A stretch of 64,000 bases of DNA, taken from the NCBI RefSeq assembly GCF_902536725.1, contig NZ_CACAYO010000006.1, forward strand, positions 28,826 through 92,825, read 5' to 3'. This document shows, one piece after another, positions 43,717-53,509 of the stretch (positions are counted from its first letter, which is position 1; the number at the start of each line of letters is the position of its first letter). This DNA is from an uncultured Prochlorococcus sp. GTDB lineage: Bacteria > Cyanobacteriota > Cyanobacteriia > PCC-6307 > Cyanobiaceae. The notes beneath the pieces were generated by a model that saw nothing but the letters and a program-made list of their open reading frames with translations, was not told the DNA's origin and made no database searches. The translations under genes and the position numbers were made by a program.

Positions 43717-46443
43717 TTGCTTAATTTAGAGGAATATTTCCCCTTTCCACTAGATGATTTCCAATTAGAAGCAATTCGAGCTATTAATAGCGGAAATTCT
43801 GTTGTTTTAACTGCACCAACAGGTTCGGGTAAAACATTGATAGGTGAATTTGCTATATATAGAGGCTTATCTCATGACAGTAGAGTTTTTTATACAACAC
43901 CTTTAAAAGCACTATCAAATCAAAAGTTTAGAGATTTTGCTAATCAATATGGTGATAATAAAGTTGGTCTTTTAACTGGAGATATAAGTATAAATAGAGA
44001 AGCACCAATCTTAGTTATGACGACTGAGATTTTTAGGAACATGCTTTATGGCGAATTTGATGAATTTGATGATCCCTTAGAAAATCTAGAATCTGTGATT
44101 CTTGATGAATGCCATTATATGAATGACCCCCAAAGAGGCACAGTTTGGGAAGAAACTATAATCCATTGCCCTACTAGAACTCAAATAATAGCTTTATCGG
44201 CAACAATAGCCAATGCAGATCAACTTCAAAATTGGATAGAAAAAGTTCATGGGCCCACAGCACTTATTAATAGCGATAAAAGACCAGTCCCACTTGATTT
44301 TATTTTTTGTAGTGTTAAAGGCCTCCATCCACTTTTAAATAATAAGGGTAATGGAATTCATCCAAACTGTAAGATTTGGAGAGCTCCTAAAGGGCAGAAA
44401 ATTAGAGGAAAAGTGGGCAGGATAATGCAACCAAAGTCTCCCTCAATTGGCTTTGTGATCTCTAAACTGGCTGAAAGAAATATGTTGCCAGCTATTTATT
44501 TTATCTTTAGTAGAAGAGGATGTGACAAGGCTATTGAGAATATAAAAGACTTAACTTTAGTGAGTTATTCAGAAGCAAATATGATATCCCAAAAATTAGA
44601 TGTTTATCTTAAAAATAATAAAGAGGCAATTAAAGATAAATCTCAATGCGAGGCATTAAAACGAGGTATTGCATCTCACCATGCTGGATTATTGCCTGCT
44701 TGGAAAGAATTGGTTGAGGAATTATTTCAGCAAGGTTTGATAAAAGTTGTTTTTGCAACTGAAACTCTTGCTGCAGGAATTAATATGCCAGCAAGAACCA
44801 CTGTTATTTCTTCTTTATCAAAAAGGACAGAAGATGGGCACAGATTATTATTTAGCAGTGAATTTTTGCAAATGTCAGGAAGAGCTGGAAGAAGAGGAAA
44901 AGATACCCAAGGATATGTTGTTACATTACAAACAAGATTCGAAGGTGCCAAAGAAGCAAGTGCACTGGCTATTAGCAAACCAAATTCTTTAGAGAGTCAA
45001 TTCACTCCTAGTTATGGAATGGTACTTAATCTTTTACAAAGTTATACTTTAGAAAAATCTAAAGAATTAATTAAAAGAAGTTTTGGTAGTTTTTTATATT
45101 TAGGTGAATCTTCAGGTGAGAATATAATTCTTGAAAATTTAGATAAGGATTTAATTGAATTAAAAAAAATTACATCTAACGTTTCATGGAAGGATTTTGA
45201 TGCCTACGAAAAGTTAAAAAATCGTCTTAAAGAGGAGAGAAGACTCTTGAAAATTTTAGAAAAACAAGCAGCAGAAAAATTATCAGAAGAGATCACTAAT
45301 GCACTCCCATATATTAAAGATGGAAGCTTAATTTCAATCAAAGCTCCCCAAATTAAAAGAAAAATTGTTCCAGGATTAATTTGCAAGAAAATATATGAAT
45401 CCCAAAAAATAAAAAGTTTATTATGTTTGACAGTTGATAATTTATTTATTCTTATAAAACCTTCATACATTGTAAGTATTTTTAATGATTTGGATGCAAT
45501 TGATGTCTTAGGACTTGAAGTACCAAAGATGTATTTTTCTGGAGAGGTATTTAGGGGAGATGATATGTCGCAGTGTTATGCGGATCGAATTTTAGAAGTT
45601 TCTAAAAAAAATGATTTACAAACTCCACAATATGATTTGTCAACGGAAGTTTTGGCACAACAGCAACAAATTAATAATTTAGAAGAAACAGTCAATGATC
45701 ATCCCGCACATAGATTTGGAGACTCTAGGAAATTAAAGAAATATAGAAAAAGAATTGTTGATGTTGAACAAGAAATATATATGAGGAAAAAACTTCTTGA
45801 GGATAAAGAAAATCATAACTGGAGAACTTTTACCGATTTGATTAAAATTTTGAATCATTTCGGTTGTTTAAATGATTTGGAATTGACAGAAGTTGGACAA
45901 ACAGTTGGTGCAATAAGAAGTGAAAATGAATTATGGATTGGTCTGGTTTTAGTTAGTGGTTATTTAGACGATTTAGATCCTCCTGAGTTAGCTGCAATTA
46001 TTCAAGCCATATGTGTTGATATAAGGAGGCCTAATCTTTGGTGTAATTTCAAGCCTTCTTTAAAGGTAATAGATGTTTTTAATGAATTAGATGGTTTAAG
46101 AAAATTAGTCGCTTCTCAACAAAATAAGTTTCATATTGAAATCCCTATTTATTTAGAAACAGAGTTAACTGGAATTATTTCTGAATGGGCAAGGGGAAAA
46201 AAATGGAAAGATTTGGTTTTTAATACTTCATTAGACGAGGGAGATGTGGTCAGGATTATTAGAAGATCAATTGATGTCCTATCTCAAGTGCAATACTGTA
46301 TTGGTGTAAGTAATAAATTAAAAAGCAAAGCAAGGCTAGCATTAAAAGCTATTAACCGTTTTCCTGTTTCTGAATCTAATGATCTTATAAAAGTTTCTGA
46401 AGATATTAATCCCGCAACAAAAAGAATTGATAATAATTCTTAA
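43717..46443 (+). CDS. Ski2-like DExH-box RNA helicase
   Basis: A 908-residue superfamily 2 helicase. Motif I is APTGSGKT (residues 33-40), motif II is DECH (130-133), motif III LSATIAN, motif VI QMSGRAGRRGKD. A central region resembling the winged-helix/ratchet and a C-terminal DSHCT-type domain (SGYLDDLDPPELAAIIQAI) place it with Ski2/Mtr4 and the chloroplast helicase ISE2. Such proteins unwind RNA for processing or decay; the cyanobacterial role is not established. The start is TTG at 43717. Upstream to the in-frame stop at 43681 there is no ATG, GTG or TTG, so this start is forced. It converges with fumC nine bases away. Confidence 0.9.
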   Translation: MLNLEEYFPFPLDDFQLEAIRAINSGNSVVLTAPTGSGKTLIGEFAIYRGLSHDSRVFYTTPLKALSNQKFRDFANQYGDNKVGLLTGDISINREAPILVMTTEIFRNMLYGEFDEFDDPLENLESVILDECHYMNDPQRGTVWEETIIHCPTRTQIIALSATIANADQLQNWIEKVHGPTALINSDKRPVPLDFIFCSVKGLHPLLNNKGNGIHPNCKIWRAPKGQKIRGKVGRIMQPKSPSIGFVISKLAERNMLPAIYFIFSRRGCDKAIENIKDLTLVSYSEANMISQKLDVYLKNNKEAIKDKSQCEALKRGIASHHAGLLPAWKELVEELFQQGLIKVVFATETLAAGINMPARTTVISSLSKRTEDGHRLLFSSEFLQMSGRAGRRGKDTQGYVVTLQTRFEGAKEASALAISKPNSLESQFTPSYGMVLNLLQSYTLEKSKELIKRSFGSFLYLGESSGENIILENLDKDLIELKKITSNVSWKDFDAYEKLKNRLKEERRLLKILEKQAAEKLSEEITNALPYIKDGSLISIKAPQIKRKIVPGLICKKIYESQKIKSLLCLTVDNLFILIKPSYIVSIFNDLDAIDVLGLEVPKMYFSGEVFRGDDMSQCYADRILEVSKKNDLQTPQYDLSTEVLAQQQQINNLEETVNDHPAHRFGDSRKLKKYRKRIVDVEQEIYMRKKLLEDKENHNWRTFTDLIKILNHFGCLNDLELTEVGQTVGAIRSENELWIGLVLVSGYLDDLDPPELAAIIQAICVDIRRPNLWCNFKPSLKVIDVFNELDGLRKLVASQQNKFHIEIPIYLETELTGIISEWARGKKWKDLVFNTSLDEGDVVRIIRRSIDVLSQVQYCIGVSNKLKSKARLALKAINRFPVSESNDLIKVSEDINPATKRIDNNS

Positions 46444-46452
46444 ATTTTTTAA

Positions 46453-47838
46453 TCAAATCATTGAATTAATATTCATTGCCTTGTCAAATTCATCTTCTGT
46501 TAAATAACCTAATTTAAGTGTTGCCTCTTTTAAATTTAATGATTCTTTGAAAGCAAGATTCGAAATTTCAGCTGCTTTTTCATAACCAATTTTGGGCACT
46601 ATGGCTGTTACTAACATAAGTGAATTTTCTAGATTTAACTTTATTTTTTTTTGATTAGGTTGCATCCCCTTAACTAATTTTATTCTGAAGTTCTCTATCG
46701 CATTTTTAAGTAATTTTAAACTCGTGAGAATATTAAATCCTATAAGAGGCTTATATTCATTCATCTGCAAAGTGCCGCTAGAATTTGCCATTGAAACTGC
46801 ATATTCAAAACCCATTATCTGAGTGCAAACCATTGATAAGGCTTCGCATTGGGTAGGATTAACTTTACCTGGCATGATAGAACTTCCAGGTTCATTTTGA
46901 GGAATAATTAATTCATATATTCCTGATCTTGGCCCAGAAGATAGGATTTTTATGTCATTTGAAATTTTGAATAACACCCCTGCTAATATTTTTATCTGAC
47001 TCATTACTTGAGCAAGACGATCATGCGAAGCCATGATAGAAAAATTATTTTTTGATTTATAGAACATTAGATTAGTGTCATCCGAAATTGATTTTATAGA
47101 CTCTTCACAAAATCCTTTTGGACAATTAATACCTGTACCTACTGCAGTACCTCCAAGAGGTAAGAAATATAACTCATCTAGACTCATAATAATCGCATTT
47201 TCAGCATCTTTAAGTTGCTCTGACCATCCAGATATTTCTTGCCCAAGAGTAATGGGCACTGCATCTTGAAAATGGGTTCTTCCTATCTTTATAAGGTCTT
47301 TCCATTCTTCACTTTTTTTATCAAAGATTTTTGTAAGCTCTCTTATAGTTGGGACTAATTTTTTGATTATTTCATTAACAACAGATATTTGAATAGCAGC
47401 AGGGAAAGTATCATTAGTTGACTGAGATTTATTTACATCATCATTCGGATGAACTGGTTGACGACTACCAAGCTCAGAACCTGTTTTTAATGCTGCAATA
47501 TTTGAAATTACCTCATTCACATTCATATTTGTTTGCGTGCCACTACCCGTTTGCCAAACCTTTAAGGGAAACTGTGAGTCATGAAGCCCATTCAGTATTT
47601 CTGTACATGCCTCTATAATTAAATCTTTTTTTCTTTTATCAATTAATCCTAAATTGAAATTCGCAATTGAAGCAGCTTTTTTTATGAGGGTGAGAGAATA
47701 AATTAACTCAATTGGGATTAATTCTTCTCCAATAGAAAAATTTATAATTGATCTTTGTGTTTGAGCACCCCACAAAGCTTCGATAGGAACTTCTATTGTT
47801 CCCATACTGTCTTTTTCAATCCTAAAGTTTTTTGTCAT
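46453..47838 (-). CDS. fumC: Fumarate hydratase class II
   Basis: Interconverts fumarate and malate; oxygen-stable class II enzyme. The 461-residue protein has WQTGSGTQTNMNVNEVISN, HPNDDVNKSQSTNDTFP (substrate sites), IGRTHFQDAVPITLGQE and the superfamily signature GSSIMPGKVNPTQCE. The C-terminal LGYLTEDEFDKAMN fits fumarase. In cyanobacteria with an incomplete TCA cycle it helps recycle fumarate from purine and arginine synthesis. purB, whose reaction releases fumarate, lies next upstream (48-base gap, same strand), a sensible functional neighbour. Confidence 0.96.
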   Translation of the reverse strand: MTKNFRIEKDSMGTIEVPIEALWGAQTQRSIINFSIGEELIPIELIYSLTLIKKAASIANFNLGLIDKRKKDLIIEACTEILNGLHDSQFPLKVWQTGSGTQTNMNVNEVISNIAALKTGSELGSRQPVHPNDDVNKSQSTNDTFPAAIQISVVNEIIKKLVPTIRELTKIFDKKSEEWKDLIKIGRTHFQDAVPITLGQEISGWSEQLKDAENAIIMSLDELYFLPLGGTAVGTGINCPKGFCEESIKSISDDTNLMFYKSKNNFSIMASHDRLAQVMSQIKILAGVLFKISNDIKILSSGPRSGIYELIIPQNEPGSSIMPGKVNPTQCEALSMVCTQIMGFEYAVSMANSSGTLQMNEYKPLIGFNILTSLKLLKNAIENFRIKLVKGMQPNQKKIKLNLENSLMLVTAIVPKIGYEKAAEISNLAFKESLNLKEATLKLGYLTEDEFDKAMNINSMI

Positions 47839-47886
47839 TATTCCTCTGAAAACTCTGGTTTAACTTAGATAAGGTTTTCAGTAATC

Positions 47887-49182
47887 CTAGATACCTAACT
47901 TTTCCCATATTACACTTAAATTATTGAGATGAATTGAAGGATTAAAACATTCTTCTAAGTCACTTTGATCAATAAAATTCATAATTTCATTATCTCTCTC
48001 TATATTTTGTTTGAAATTCCCATTTTCAGTATTCCAAGCCTTATGCGCATTTTTTTGCACTATGCGATAAGCTTTTTCTCTAGACATGCCCTTTTCTACG
48101 AGCAAAAGTAACACTTTCTGACTAAAGATTACACCTCCATATATATTTAAATTTTTGAGCATATTTGTCGGATAAACTTCTAAATTGCTTACTATATCTT
48201 TCATTTCCCTGAGCATAAAATGCAAACAGATCGATACGTCAGGTAACATAATACGTTCATTTGAACTGTGGCTTATATCTCTTTCGTGCCAAAGTGGAAC
48301 ATTTTCCAGTGCTGTTAAGACGTAACTCCTCAAAATTCTTGCTAAACCGCTTACTCTTTCACTTCGAATTGGATTTCTTTTATGAGGCATGGCAGAACTT
48401 CCTTTTTGCCCTTTTGTAAAACCCTCCTCAACTTCTAAAACATCAGTTCTTTGTAAATTTCTTATTTCAGTTGCGAATCTATCTAGAGAAGCGCCAACTA
48501 ATGCAATAGTTTGAACATATTCTGCATGCCTATCTCTCGATATGACCTGAGTACTTGCTGTATCAGGTTTTAAGCCAAGTAAATCACAAGTTATTTGTTC
48601 TACTTTTGGATTCGTATTAGCGTAAGTTCCCATTGCACCACTTATTTGTCCAATAGCTACAGATTCTTTCAGGGTTAATAATCTTTTTTTGTTCCTTATT
48701 ATTTCTGCTAACCATCCAGCAAGTTTAAAACCGAAGGAAATTGGCTCCCCATGAATTGCATGAGATCTGCCAATCATTAATGTATTTTTATGCTTCCTTG
48801 CTAATAATCTGACTTCATTTTCTAACTTCTCAATTTCTTCTAATAACAATTCGCAAGAATCTTTTAGCTGAAGAGATAAGCCAGTATCAAGTACATCACT
48901 ACTGGTCATACCAACATGTATATATCTTCCAGAATCTCCTACAAATTCATTAACGCTTGTAAGAAATGCAATAACATCATGTTTTACTTCTTTCTCAATT
49001 TCTGCAATTCTAGATTCATCAAACTTTGCATTTGAACGTATCTCTTTCATGGCATTCTCAGGAACTTTTCCCATGGAAAAATTCGCTTCACATGCAGCTA
49101 TTTCAACCTTAAGCCAACTCTGGAATTTTGCGCTATCAGTCCAGATTTTCCCCATTTCGGGTAATGTGTAACGCTCGATCAC
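47887..49182 (-). CDS. purB: Adenylosuccinate lyase
   Basis: Catalyses two fumarate-releasing steps of purine synthesis (SAICAR to AICAR and adenylosuccinate to AMP). The 431-residue protein begins MIERYTLPEMGKIWTDSAKF, has HVGMTSSDVLDTGLSLQL, IGRSHAIHGEPISFG (catalytic His), and the signature GSSAMPHKRNPIRSE. It is a member of the same fumarase/aspartase superfamily as its neighbour fumC. They are read in the same direction with 48 bases between them. The upstream 282-base gap holds its promoter and a doubtful short reading frame on the other strand. Confidence 0.96.
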   Translation of the reverse strand: MIERYTLPEMGKIWTDSAKFQSWLKVEIAACEANFSMGKVPENAMKEIRSNAKFDESRIAEIEKEVKHDVIAFLTSVNEFVGDSGRYIHVGMTSSDVLDTGLSLQLKDSCELLLEEIEKLENEVRLLARKHKNTLMIGRSHAIHGEPISFGFKLAGWLAEIIRNKKRLLTLKESVAIGQISGAMGTYANTNPKVEQITCDLLGLKPDTASTQVISRDRHAEYVQTIALVGASLDRFATEIRNLQRTDVLEVEEGFTKGQKGSSAMPHKRNPIRSERVSGLARILRSYVLTALENVPLWHERDISHSSNERIMLPDVSICLHFMLREMKDIVSNLEVYPTNMLKNLNIYGGVIFSQKVLLLLVEKGMSREKAYRIVQKNAHKAWNTENGNFKQNIERDNEIMNFIDQSDLEECFNPSIHLNNLSVIWEKLGI

Positions 49183-49259
49183 AATTTTTATTAATTATCA
49201 ATTTAAACTTTATAACCAAAATCGAATTATTGCTCTATACCTTAAAGATGTAATTGCCA

Positions 49260-49388
49260 TTGAACATATTTGCCTGGCTATTATTTTCTTATGTAACATT
49301 TTTCTGGCTAATTAAGAAAGCTAAATTTAAAAAATGTTTGAATTTATTCCTTTCGTTAATAATGGGTAATTTTTTAGTTCTTATTTAA
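49260..49388 (+). CDS. Possible 42-residue membrane peptide in the purB-tlyA gap
   Basis: Starting with TTG at 49260, a reading frame encodes NIFAWLLFSYVTFFWLIKKA, then KFKKCLNLFLSLIMGNFLVL and ends in TAA at 49388. It would be a helical hairpin with two hydrophobic segments and a basic loop. The start codon is weak and AT-rich DNA readily produces hydrophobic frames, so this may be chance. The remaining gap (49183-49464) shows no tRNA or strong hairpin. Confidence 0.25.
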   Translation: MNIFAWLLFSYVTFFWLIKKAKFKKCLNLFLSLIMGNFLVLI

Positions 49389-49464
49389 AATTGGAAGGTA
49401 TTAAAGAATTTGGATCTTAATCTTGTAGAAGTTCATTATTCAGTCTTTTTTTATTGATTAATAG

Positions 49465-50277
49465 ATGATTAAAAAAAGTAGATTAGACCTTTATCTTCTA
49501 AAAAGTGGATTATGTGAAACTCGTCAAAAAGCCCAAGGTTTAATTCTTGCGGGCAAGGTTAGAGATATCAATGGAAAAGTATGGGATAAACCCGGACAAC
49601 AAGTATTAATTGGATCTGAATTTTTTATTGATTCTGAACCTATGTTTGTTTCGAGGGGCGGTGAAAAATTATTGGAGGCATTTAATAAACTTGAAATTAA
49701 AGTAAAAGATAAAATATGTATTGATGCAGGAATCTCTACTGGGGGATTTACTGATTGCTTATTGCAACAAGGAGCAAAGTTAGTTTATGGGATAGATGTT
49801 GGTTATGGGCAGACTGCCTGGAAGATTAGAAATAATCCAAAAGTCATACTTTTTGAACGAACTAATATTAGAAATTTAAAACCTAATGATCTTTTATCAA
49901 GAAGTAATGAATTACCAAATTTTGTGGTTGCTGATTTATCTTTTATTTCATTAAAGTTAGTTTTTAAATCTATTGGCTCCTTATTAGAGGGTGATTGTAT
50001 TGAGGGAATATTTTTGATCAAACCCCAATTTGAGGTGGGTAAAGATAAAGTCAGTAAAGGAGGTGTTGTTCGCAATCCTAAATTCCATACTGAGGCTATA
50101 GAGTCTGTTATTTATGCTGCTAAGAATTTCCAATGGAATATAAAGAATTTGATAGCTTCTCCTCTCGTAGGTCCTGCTGGAAATCATGAATACTTAGCTT
50201 GGATGACCTTAGGAAGTCAATCAAATAAAAGGATTAATAGTGAATATATACAAAATTTAGTAAAAGAAACTCTTTAA
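49465..50277 (+). CDS. tlyA: TlyA family rRNA 2'-O-methyltransferase / S4-domain protein
   Basis: The 270-residue protein has an N-terminal S4 RNA-binding domain (SRLDLYLLKSGLCETRQKAQ to about residue 60) and a FtsJ-like SAM methyltransferase domain with SRGGEKLLEAF, IDAGISTGGFTDCLLQQGA and FLIKPQFEVGKD. TlyA proteins methylate the 2'-hydroxyl of cytidines in 16S and/or 23S rRNA; the old label hemolysin comes from heterologous expression effects. The target in Prochlorococcus is not known. It ends one base before the glnB stop on the opposite strand. Confidence 0.92.
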   Translation: MIKKSRLDLYLLKSGLCETRQKAQGLILAGKVRDINGKVWDKPGQQVLIGSEFFIDSEPMFVSRGGEKLLEAFNKLEIKVKDKICIDAGISTGGFTDCLLQQGAKLVYGIDVGYGQTAWKIRNNPKVILFERTNIRNLKPNDLLSRSNELPNFVVADLSFISLKLVFKSIGSLLEGDCIEGIFLIKPQFEVGKDKVSKGGVVRNPKFHTEAIESVIYAAKNFQWNIKNLIASPLVGPAGNHEYLAWMTLGSQSNKRINSEYIQNLVKETL

Positions 50278-50278
50278 A

Positions 50279-50641
<363 letters not shown>

Positions 50642-50887
50642 TTAATTGTTTTTTGGGAAAACATCCAACATTGAAATATCAGAAAAACATTTAATATTAA
50701 GGCCTGCATTCGTGGCGTCTTCAATTAATAGTTGGGAATTTTCTTCAGAGATTATTACTGTACTATTCGACAAAGCTTCCCACTGATCATTATCAAAGTG
50801 TGTTTGAAGCCATAACATTCCAATTGGGCTTTTGGGTTGAAGGGATTTATTTAAGTTGTTATCGATAGTTATCAAACAAATGTCCAT
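50642..50887 (-). CDS. Conserved hypothetical protein upstream of glnB
   Basis: An 81-residue soluble protein that I do not recognise. It has an alternating strand/helix pattern: MDICLITIDNNLNKSLQPK, SPIGMLWLQTHFDNDQWEAL, NSTVIISEENSQLLIEDATN, AGLNIKCFSDISMLDVFPK. No membrane segment, cysteine motif or catalytic signature is visible. It is the first gene of a probable two-gene unit with glnB (24 bases apart), which hints at a nitrogen-related role, but that is context only. A GTN10AC motif lies 53 bases upstream of the ATG. Confidence 0.75.
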   Translation of the reverse strand: MDICLITIDNNLNKSLQPKSPIGMLWLQTHFDNDQWEALSNSTVIISEENSQLLIEDATNAGLNIKCFSDISMLDVFPKNN

Positions 50888-50939
50888 TAATTTTTCATTG
50901 AACTAAACACATATAACCCTTTTGGCAGACATTATGAAT

Positions 50940-50953
50940 GTTATAATTGATAC
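50940..50953 (-). promoter_or_regulatory. Candidate NtcA-type site upstream of the glnB unit
   Basis: On the minus strand the sequence GTATCAATTATAAC fits the relaxed NtcA consensus GTN10AC, one base off GTAN8TAC. It lies 53 bases upstream of the start of the gene preceding glnB. A TA-rich -10-like TTATAT follows about 23 bases downstream, roughly the spacing of NtcA-activated promoters. The motif is short and the region AT-rich, so chance is a real alternative. Confidence 0.35.
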
Positions 50954-51052
50954 AAAAATAAGATTTAACAGCTTTTGACTTAGTCAATTGTAATACTTAG
51001 ATTTGTTTATACTTTTGCGAATTTTTATCTTTATATATAGTTTTTATATAGG

Positions 51053-51075
51053 TTTAGTAAAAAAGTTCTACTAAA
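51053..51075 (+). promoter_or_regulatory. 7-bp hairpin abutting the queF start codon
   Basis: TTTAGTA (51053-51059) is the exact reverse complement of TACTAAA (51069-51075), with a 9-base loop; the ATG of queF is at 51077. The stem occupies the position where a ribosome binding site should be, so folding could limit translation. It does not match the preQ1-I riboswitch consensus that I know. Confidence 0.4.
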
Positions 51076-51076
51076 A

Positions 51077-51487
51077 ATGGATACGGCTAAATTAGAAGAT
51101 TCGACCCAAAGACCGCTATATGGTGAGAGAATTATTGAAGAATCAAAAATAATTTGTTTCGATAATCCAAACAAGAAAAGAATTTATGAAATTTCTATTC
51201 AGTTACCTGAATTTACATGTAAGTGCCCCTTTTCTGGCTATCCAGATTTTGCAAAGCTAAATATTGTTTATCAACCTAATTTGAGAGTCTATGAGTTGAA
51301 GTCTTTAAAGCTTTATATTAATAATTTTAGAGATATAAAAATATCACATGAGGAAGTTGTGAATAGAATTATGGATGATCTAGTGAATGAAGGTTCACCT
51401 CACTGGATACATTTAAACGCTGCATTTAATCCTAGAGGGAATGTTTCTATGCAATTAGATATTTTTAGTGGGCAGAAAAGAAATTAA
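51077..51487 (+). CDS. queF: NADPH-dependent 7-cyano-7-deazaguanine reductase QueF
   Basis: Reduces the nitrile of preQ0 to preQ1 in queuosine tRNA modification. The 136-residue size is that of single-domain type I QueF. The catalytic region is CPFSGYPD (residues 50-57), with Cys50 as nucleophile and Asp57 as acid. The family motif that separates QueF from GTP cyclohydrolase I is ELKSLKLY at residues 73-80. The C-terminal [19 protein letters not shown] is also typical. Upstream is a hairpin reaching the start codon. The stop interlocks with that of ccs1 on the other strand (TTAA, 51484-51487). Confidence 0.96.
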   Translation: MDTAKLEDSTQRPLYGERIIEESKIICFDNPNKKRIYEISIQLPEFTCKCPFSGYPDFAKLNIVYQPNLRVYELKSLKLYINNFRDIKISHEEVVNRIMDDLVNEGSPHWIHLNAAFNPRGNVSMQLDIFSGQKRN

Positions 51488-52770
51488 AATTTTTTTAATT
51501 CTTCTGATAATTTAATAAATTCCTTTTTAAAACCAACTAGATTTTTATTGCTAAGTCCTCCAATAAATAACTTTTGTGATTCTTTATTTACCAGAATCCA
51601 TAATTGGTTAGTTGGTATGAGACTTATTACTGTACCAAAAATTATTAAAATAAAAGAAAAGTAAATAAATGGTATAGACGGATCATTTTTAATTATTAAA
51701 CCACTGCTGGGGATTATTTTTTTCAGAGATAATCTTGAAGAATTAACTACTAGAGGATTGTCATTGATGTAGAGATTATTCCCGGAAAAATTTTCTATAT
51801 TCGAAATTTTAAGTGGACCATTTTCATTATCTATTGTTAAAAGGAAATTTTTTTTAGTCTCCGATCCTAATTCAATTAAAACTCCCCAAACTTGATTACC
51901 GATTTCGGGAATTTCCCTTAATTGTAATTGATAAAGAATATTATCTATTTCTAAAACAACATTTGATATTGCCCAATCTGCTTGATAAATAGTTAATCCT
52001 TTAAACCTGATTGGGTGATTAACTTTGGTGGTTTTTATTTCATTTAAATTTAGATCTTCAGAAGAAAAATTTAATTTTGAAATAAACTGTTTGGGTACAC
52101 CATCACTTTCTCGTTCTATAGAAAAATCGACTAACTTTACCTTGGCTTTTGAGTTTGTACTTTCATTAACAAGATCCAAAGTTTCTCCAGGCAGTAAATA
52201 TTGTTCTTTTGATTGACTTGTAAAACTTCCATATGCTGAACCTATAAGTAAGACTATTAATCCGATATGTACAACTAAAGGACCGATTTTTCCAATTAGA
52301 CCCCTTCTTGCAGAAATATGACTTTTAGTTTTGTATGTTTTCCATCCTCTTTTTTTAAGTAATAAATCTACCTTTGATATATGTTCTCCATCTTGATTGA
52401 TTGGATGACTTGAAGTTAGTTGTAGTTTACTGATTTTTTTTTCGCTCTTATATTCAATCCATTTTAATGATGCTTTTAATGAAGGGATTTGCCTCCTTAA
52501 ACTACAAGCTGCTAGAGAAATGCAAAGAAGAATTAATGTAAATAAAAACCAAAAACTTGTATATATGTGATCCAATTGAAGTATTAAGACTTTCTCTCCA
52601 TCTAAAAATCCAAAAATAGGAGCACTATCGAAATTATCAATATAAAATTTATTGCTACTACCTTGAGGTATAAAGGTACCTATGCCGCTTGTAATAGCTA
52701 TGAAGATTATGAGTGATATGGCGAATCTTAAACTTGATATTTTTAATAATAGATTCTTAAAAATAATCAT
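51484..52770 (-). CDS. ccs1: Cytochrome c biogenesis protein Ccs1 (ResB family)
   Basis: Ccs1/CcsB, with CcsA, forms the system II haem delivery and ligation complex for c-type cytochromes in the thylakoid lumen. The 428-residue protein has an N-terminal transmembrane pair ([20 protein letters not shown] and [20 protein letters not shown]), a third at [20 protein letters not shown] preceding a large lumenal domain, and a fourth near the C-terminus ([17 protein letters not shown]). The conserved VHIGL histidine is present. ccdA lies directly upstream (no spacer), which supplies reductant for the same pathway; ccsA is not in the window. Confidence 0.94.
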   Translation of the reverse strand: MIIFKNLLLKISSLRFAISLIIFIAITSGIGTFIPQGSSNKFYIDNFDSAPIFGFLDGEKVLILQLDHIYTSFWFLFTLILLCISLAACSLRRQIPSLKASLKWIEYKSEKKISKLQLTSSHPINQDGEHISKVDLLLKKRGWKTYKTKSHISARRGLIGKIGPLVVHIGLIVLLIGSAYGSFTSQSKEQYLLPGETLDLVNESTNSKAKVKLVDFSIERESDGVPKQFISKLNFSSEDLNLNEIKTTKVNHPIRFKGLTIYQADWAISNVVLEIDNILYQLQLREIPEIGNQVWGVLIELGSETKKNFLLTIDNENGPLKISNIENFSGNNLYINDNPLVVNSSRLSLKKIIPSSGLIIKNDPSIPFIYFSFILIIFGTVISLIPTNQLWILVNKESQKLFIGGLSNKNLVGFKKEFIKLSEELKKF

Positions 52771-53427
52771 TTAAATCCAATTTGATAATAAATTTAATAA
52801 CCCTAGGGAAACTAAAAATATCCCACTTAAAGTCGGAATTATTTGACTAAATTTTCTAAGTTCTAAAAATTGTTTTAAGTTTTCTGCAGTAGCTCCTGCA
52901 ACGATTAATGGAGTTACTTGCCCTATACCAAAGAAAAATAAAAAAATAATAGATATTGTTGGATTTTTAGCTTGCGAAACCCAAGCCAGAAGAGTCGCTA
53001 AAACTGGAGTAATGCAAGGTGAAGAAGCTAGTCCAAAAGTACTCCCTATGGCAAAAGGTGCTATAAATTTTGGTATTTTATCTTCAATTATTTTCATATC
53101 AGGTCCATTCGGGAACTGAAACTTTAGAATCCCTAGTAAATTTAAGCCCATTACTATTGCTATCAAGGCAACGACCGAAGTGTAATAAGATGGGATTTGC
53201 CCGTATATCTTACCTAAGAATCCACTAGCAGCACCAAGCGCAACGAGTGAAAAAACAACTCCCCCTGAAAAACTAATAAGTTTAAATTTATTTTTCTCTG
53301 TTCCTCCTATATAAGCAATAGTGATTGGTAGTAATGATAATGAGCATGGGCCAAGACTCGTTAAAAATCCTGCGCTGAAAACCAAAAAAATAGTAAATGG
53401 GCCAGGATTATTAAGTCCGTTCTGCAT
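52771..53427 (-). CDS. ccdA: Cytochrome c biogenesis thiol-reductant transporter CcdA
   Basis: CcdA carries reducing equivalents across the membrane to keep apocytochrome haem-binding cysteines reduced. The 218-residue protein has six hydrophobic segments and the two conserved Cys-Pro type motifs, GPCSLSLLPITIAYIGG near the N-terminus and SSPCITPVLATLLAW in the middle, which form the redox pair. There is no DsbD-like periplasmic domain. The gene ends one base before ccs1, so the two are coupled; ftsW lies 82 bases upstream. Confidence 0.94.
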   Translation of the reverse strand: MQNGLNNPGPFTIFLVFSAGFLTSLGPCSLSLLPITIAYIGGTEKNKFKLISFSGGVVFSLVALGAASGFLGKIYGQIPSYYTSVVALIAIVMGLNLLGILKFQFPNGPDMKIIEDKIPKFIAPFAIGSTFGLASSPCITPVLATLLAWVSQAKNPTISIIFLFFFGIGQVTPLIVAGATAENLKQFLELRKFSQIIPTLSGIFLVSLGLLNLLSNWI

Positions 53428-53509
53428 AAGCAGATTACCTTTTTGAGATAATTCTGAAATAATTAAATTAAATGATTCGATTGCTTAACTTTAATCTTAT
53501 AAATTCTAA

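Noticed and set aside
51000..51079. preQ1 riboswitch before queF
   Set aside because: A hairpin is present but the conserved loop and A-rich tail pattern of preQ1-I or the longer preQ1-II fold could not be matched; reported only as a hairpin.
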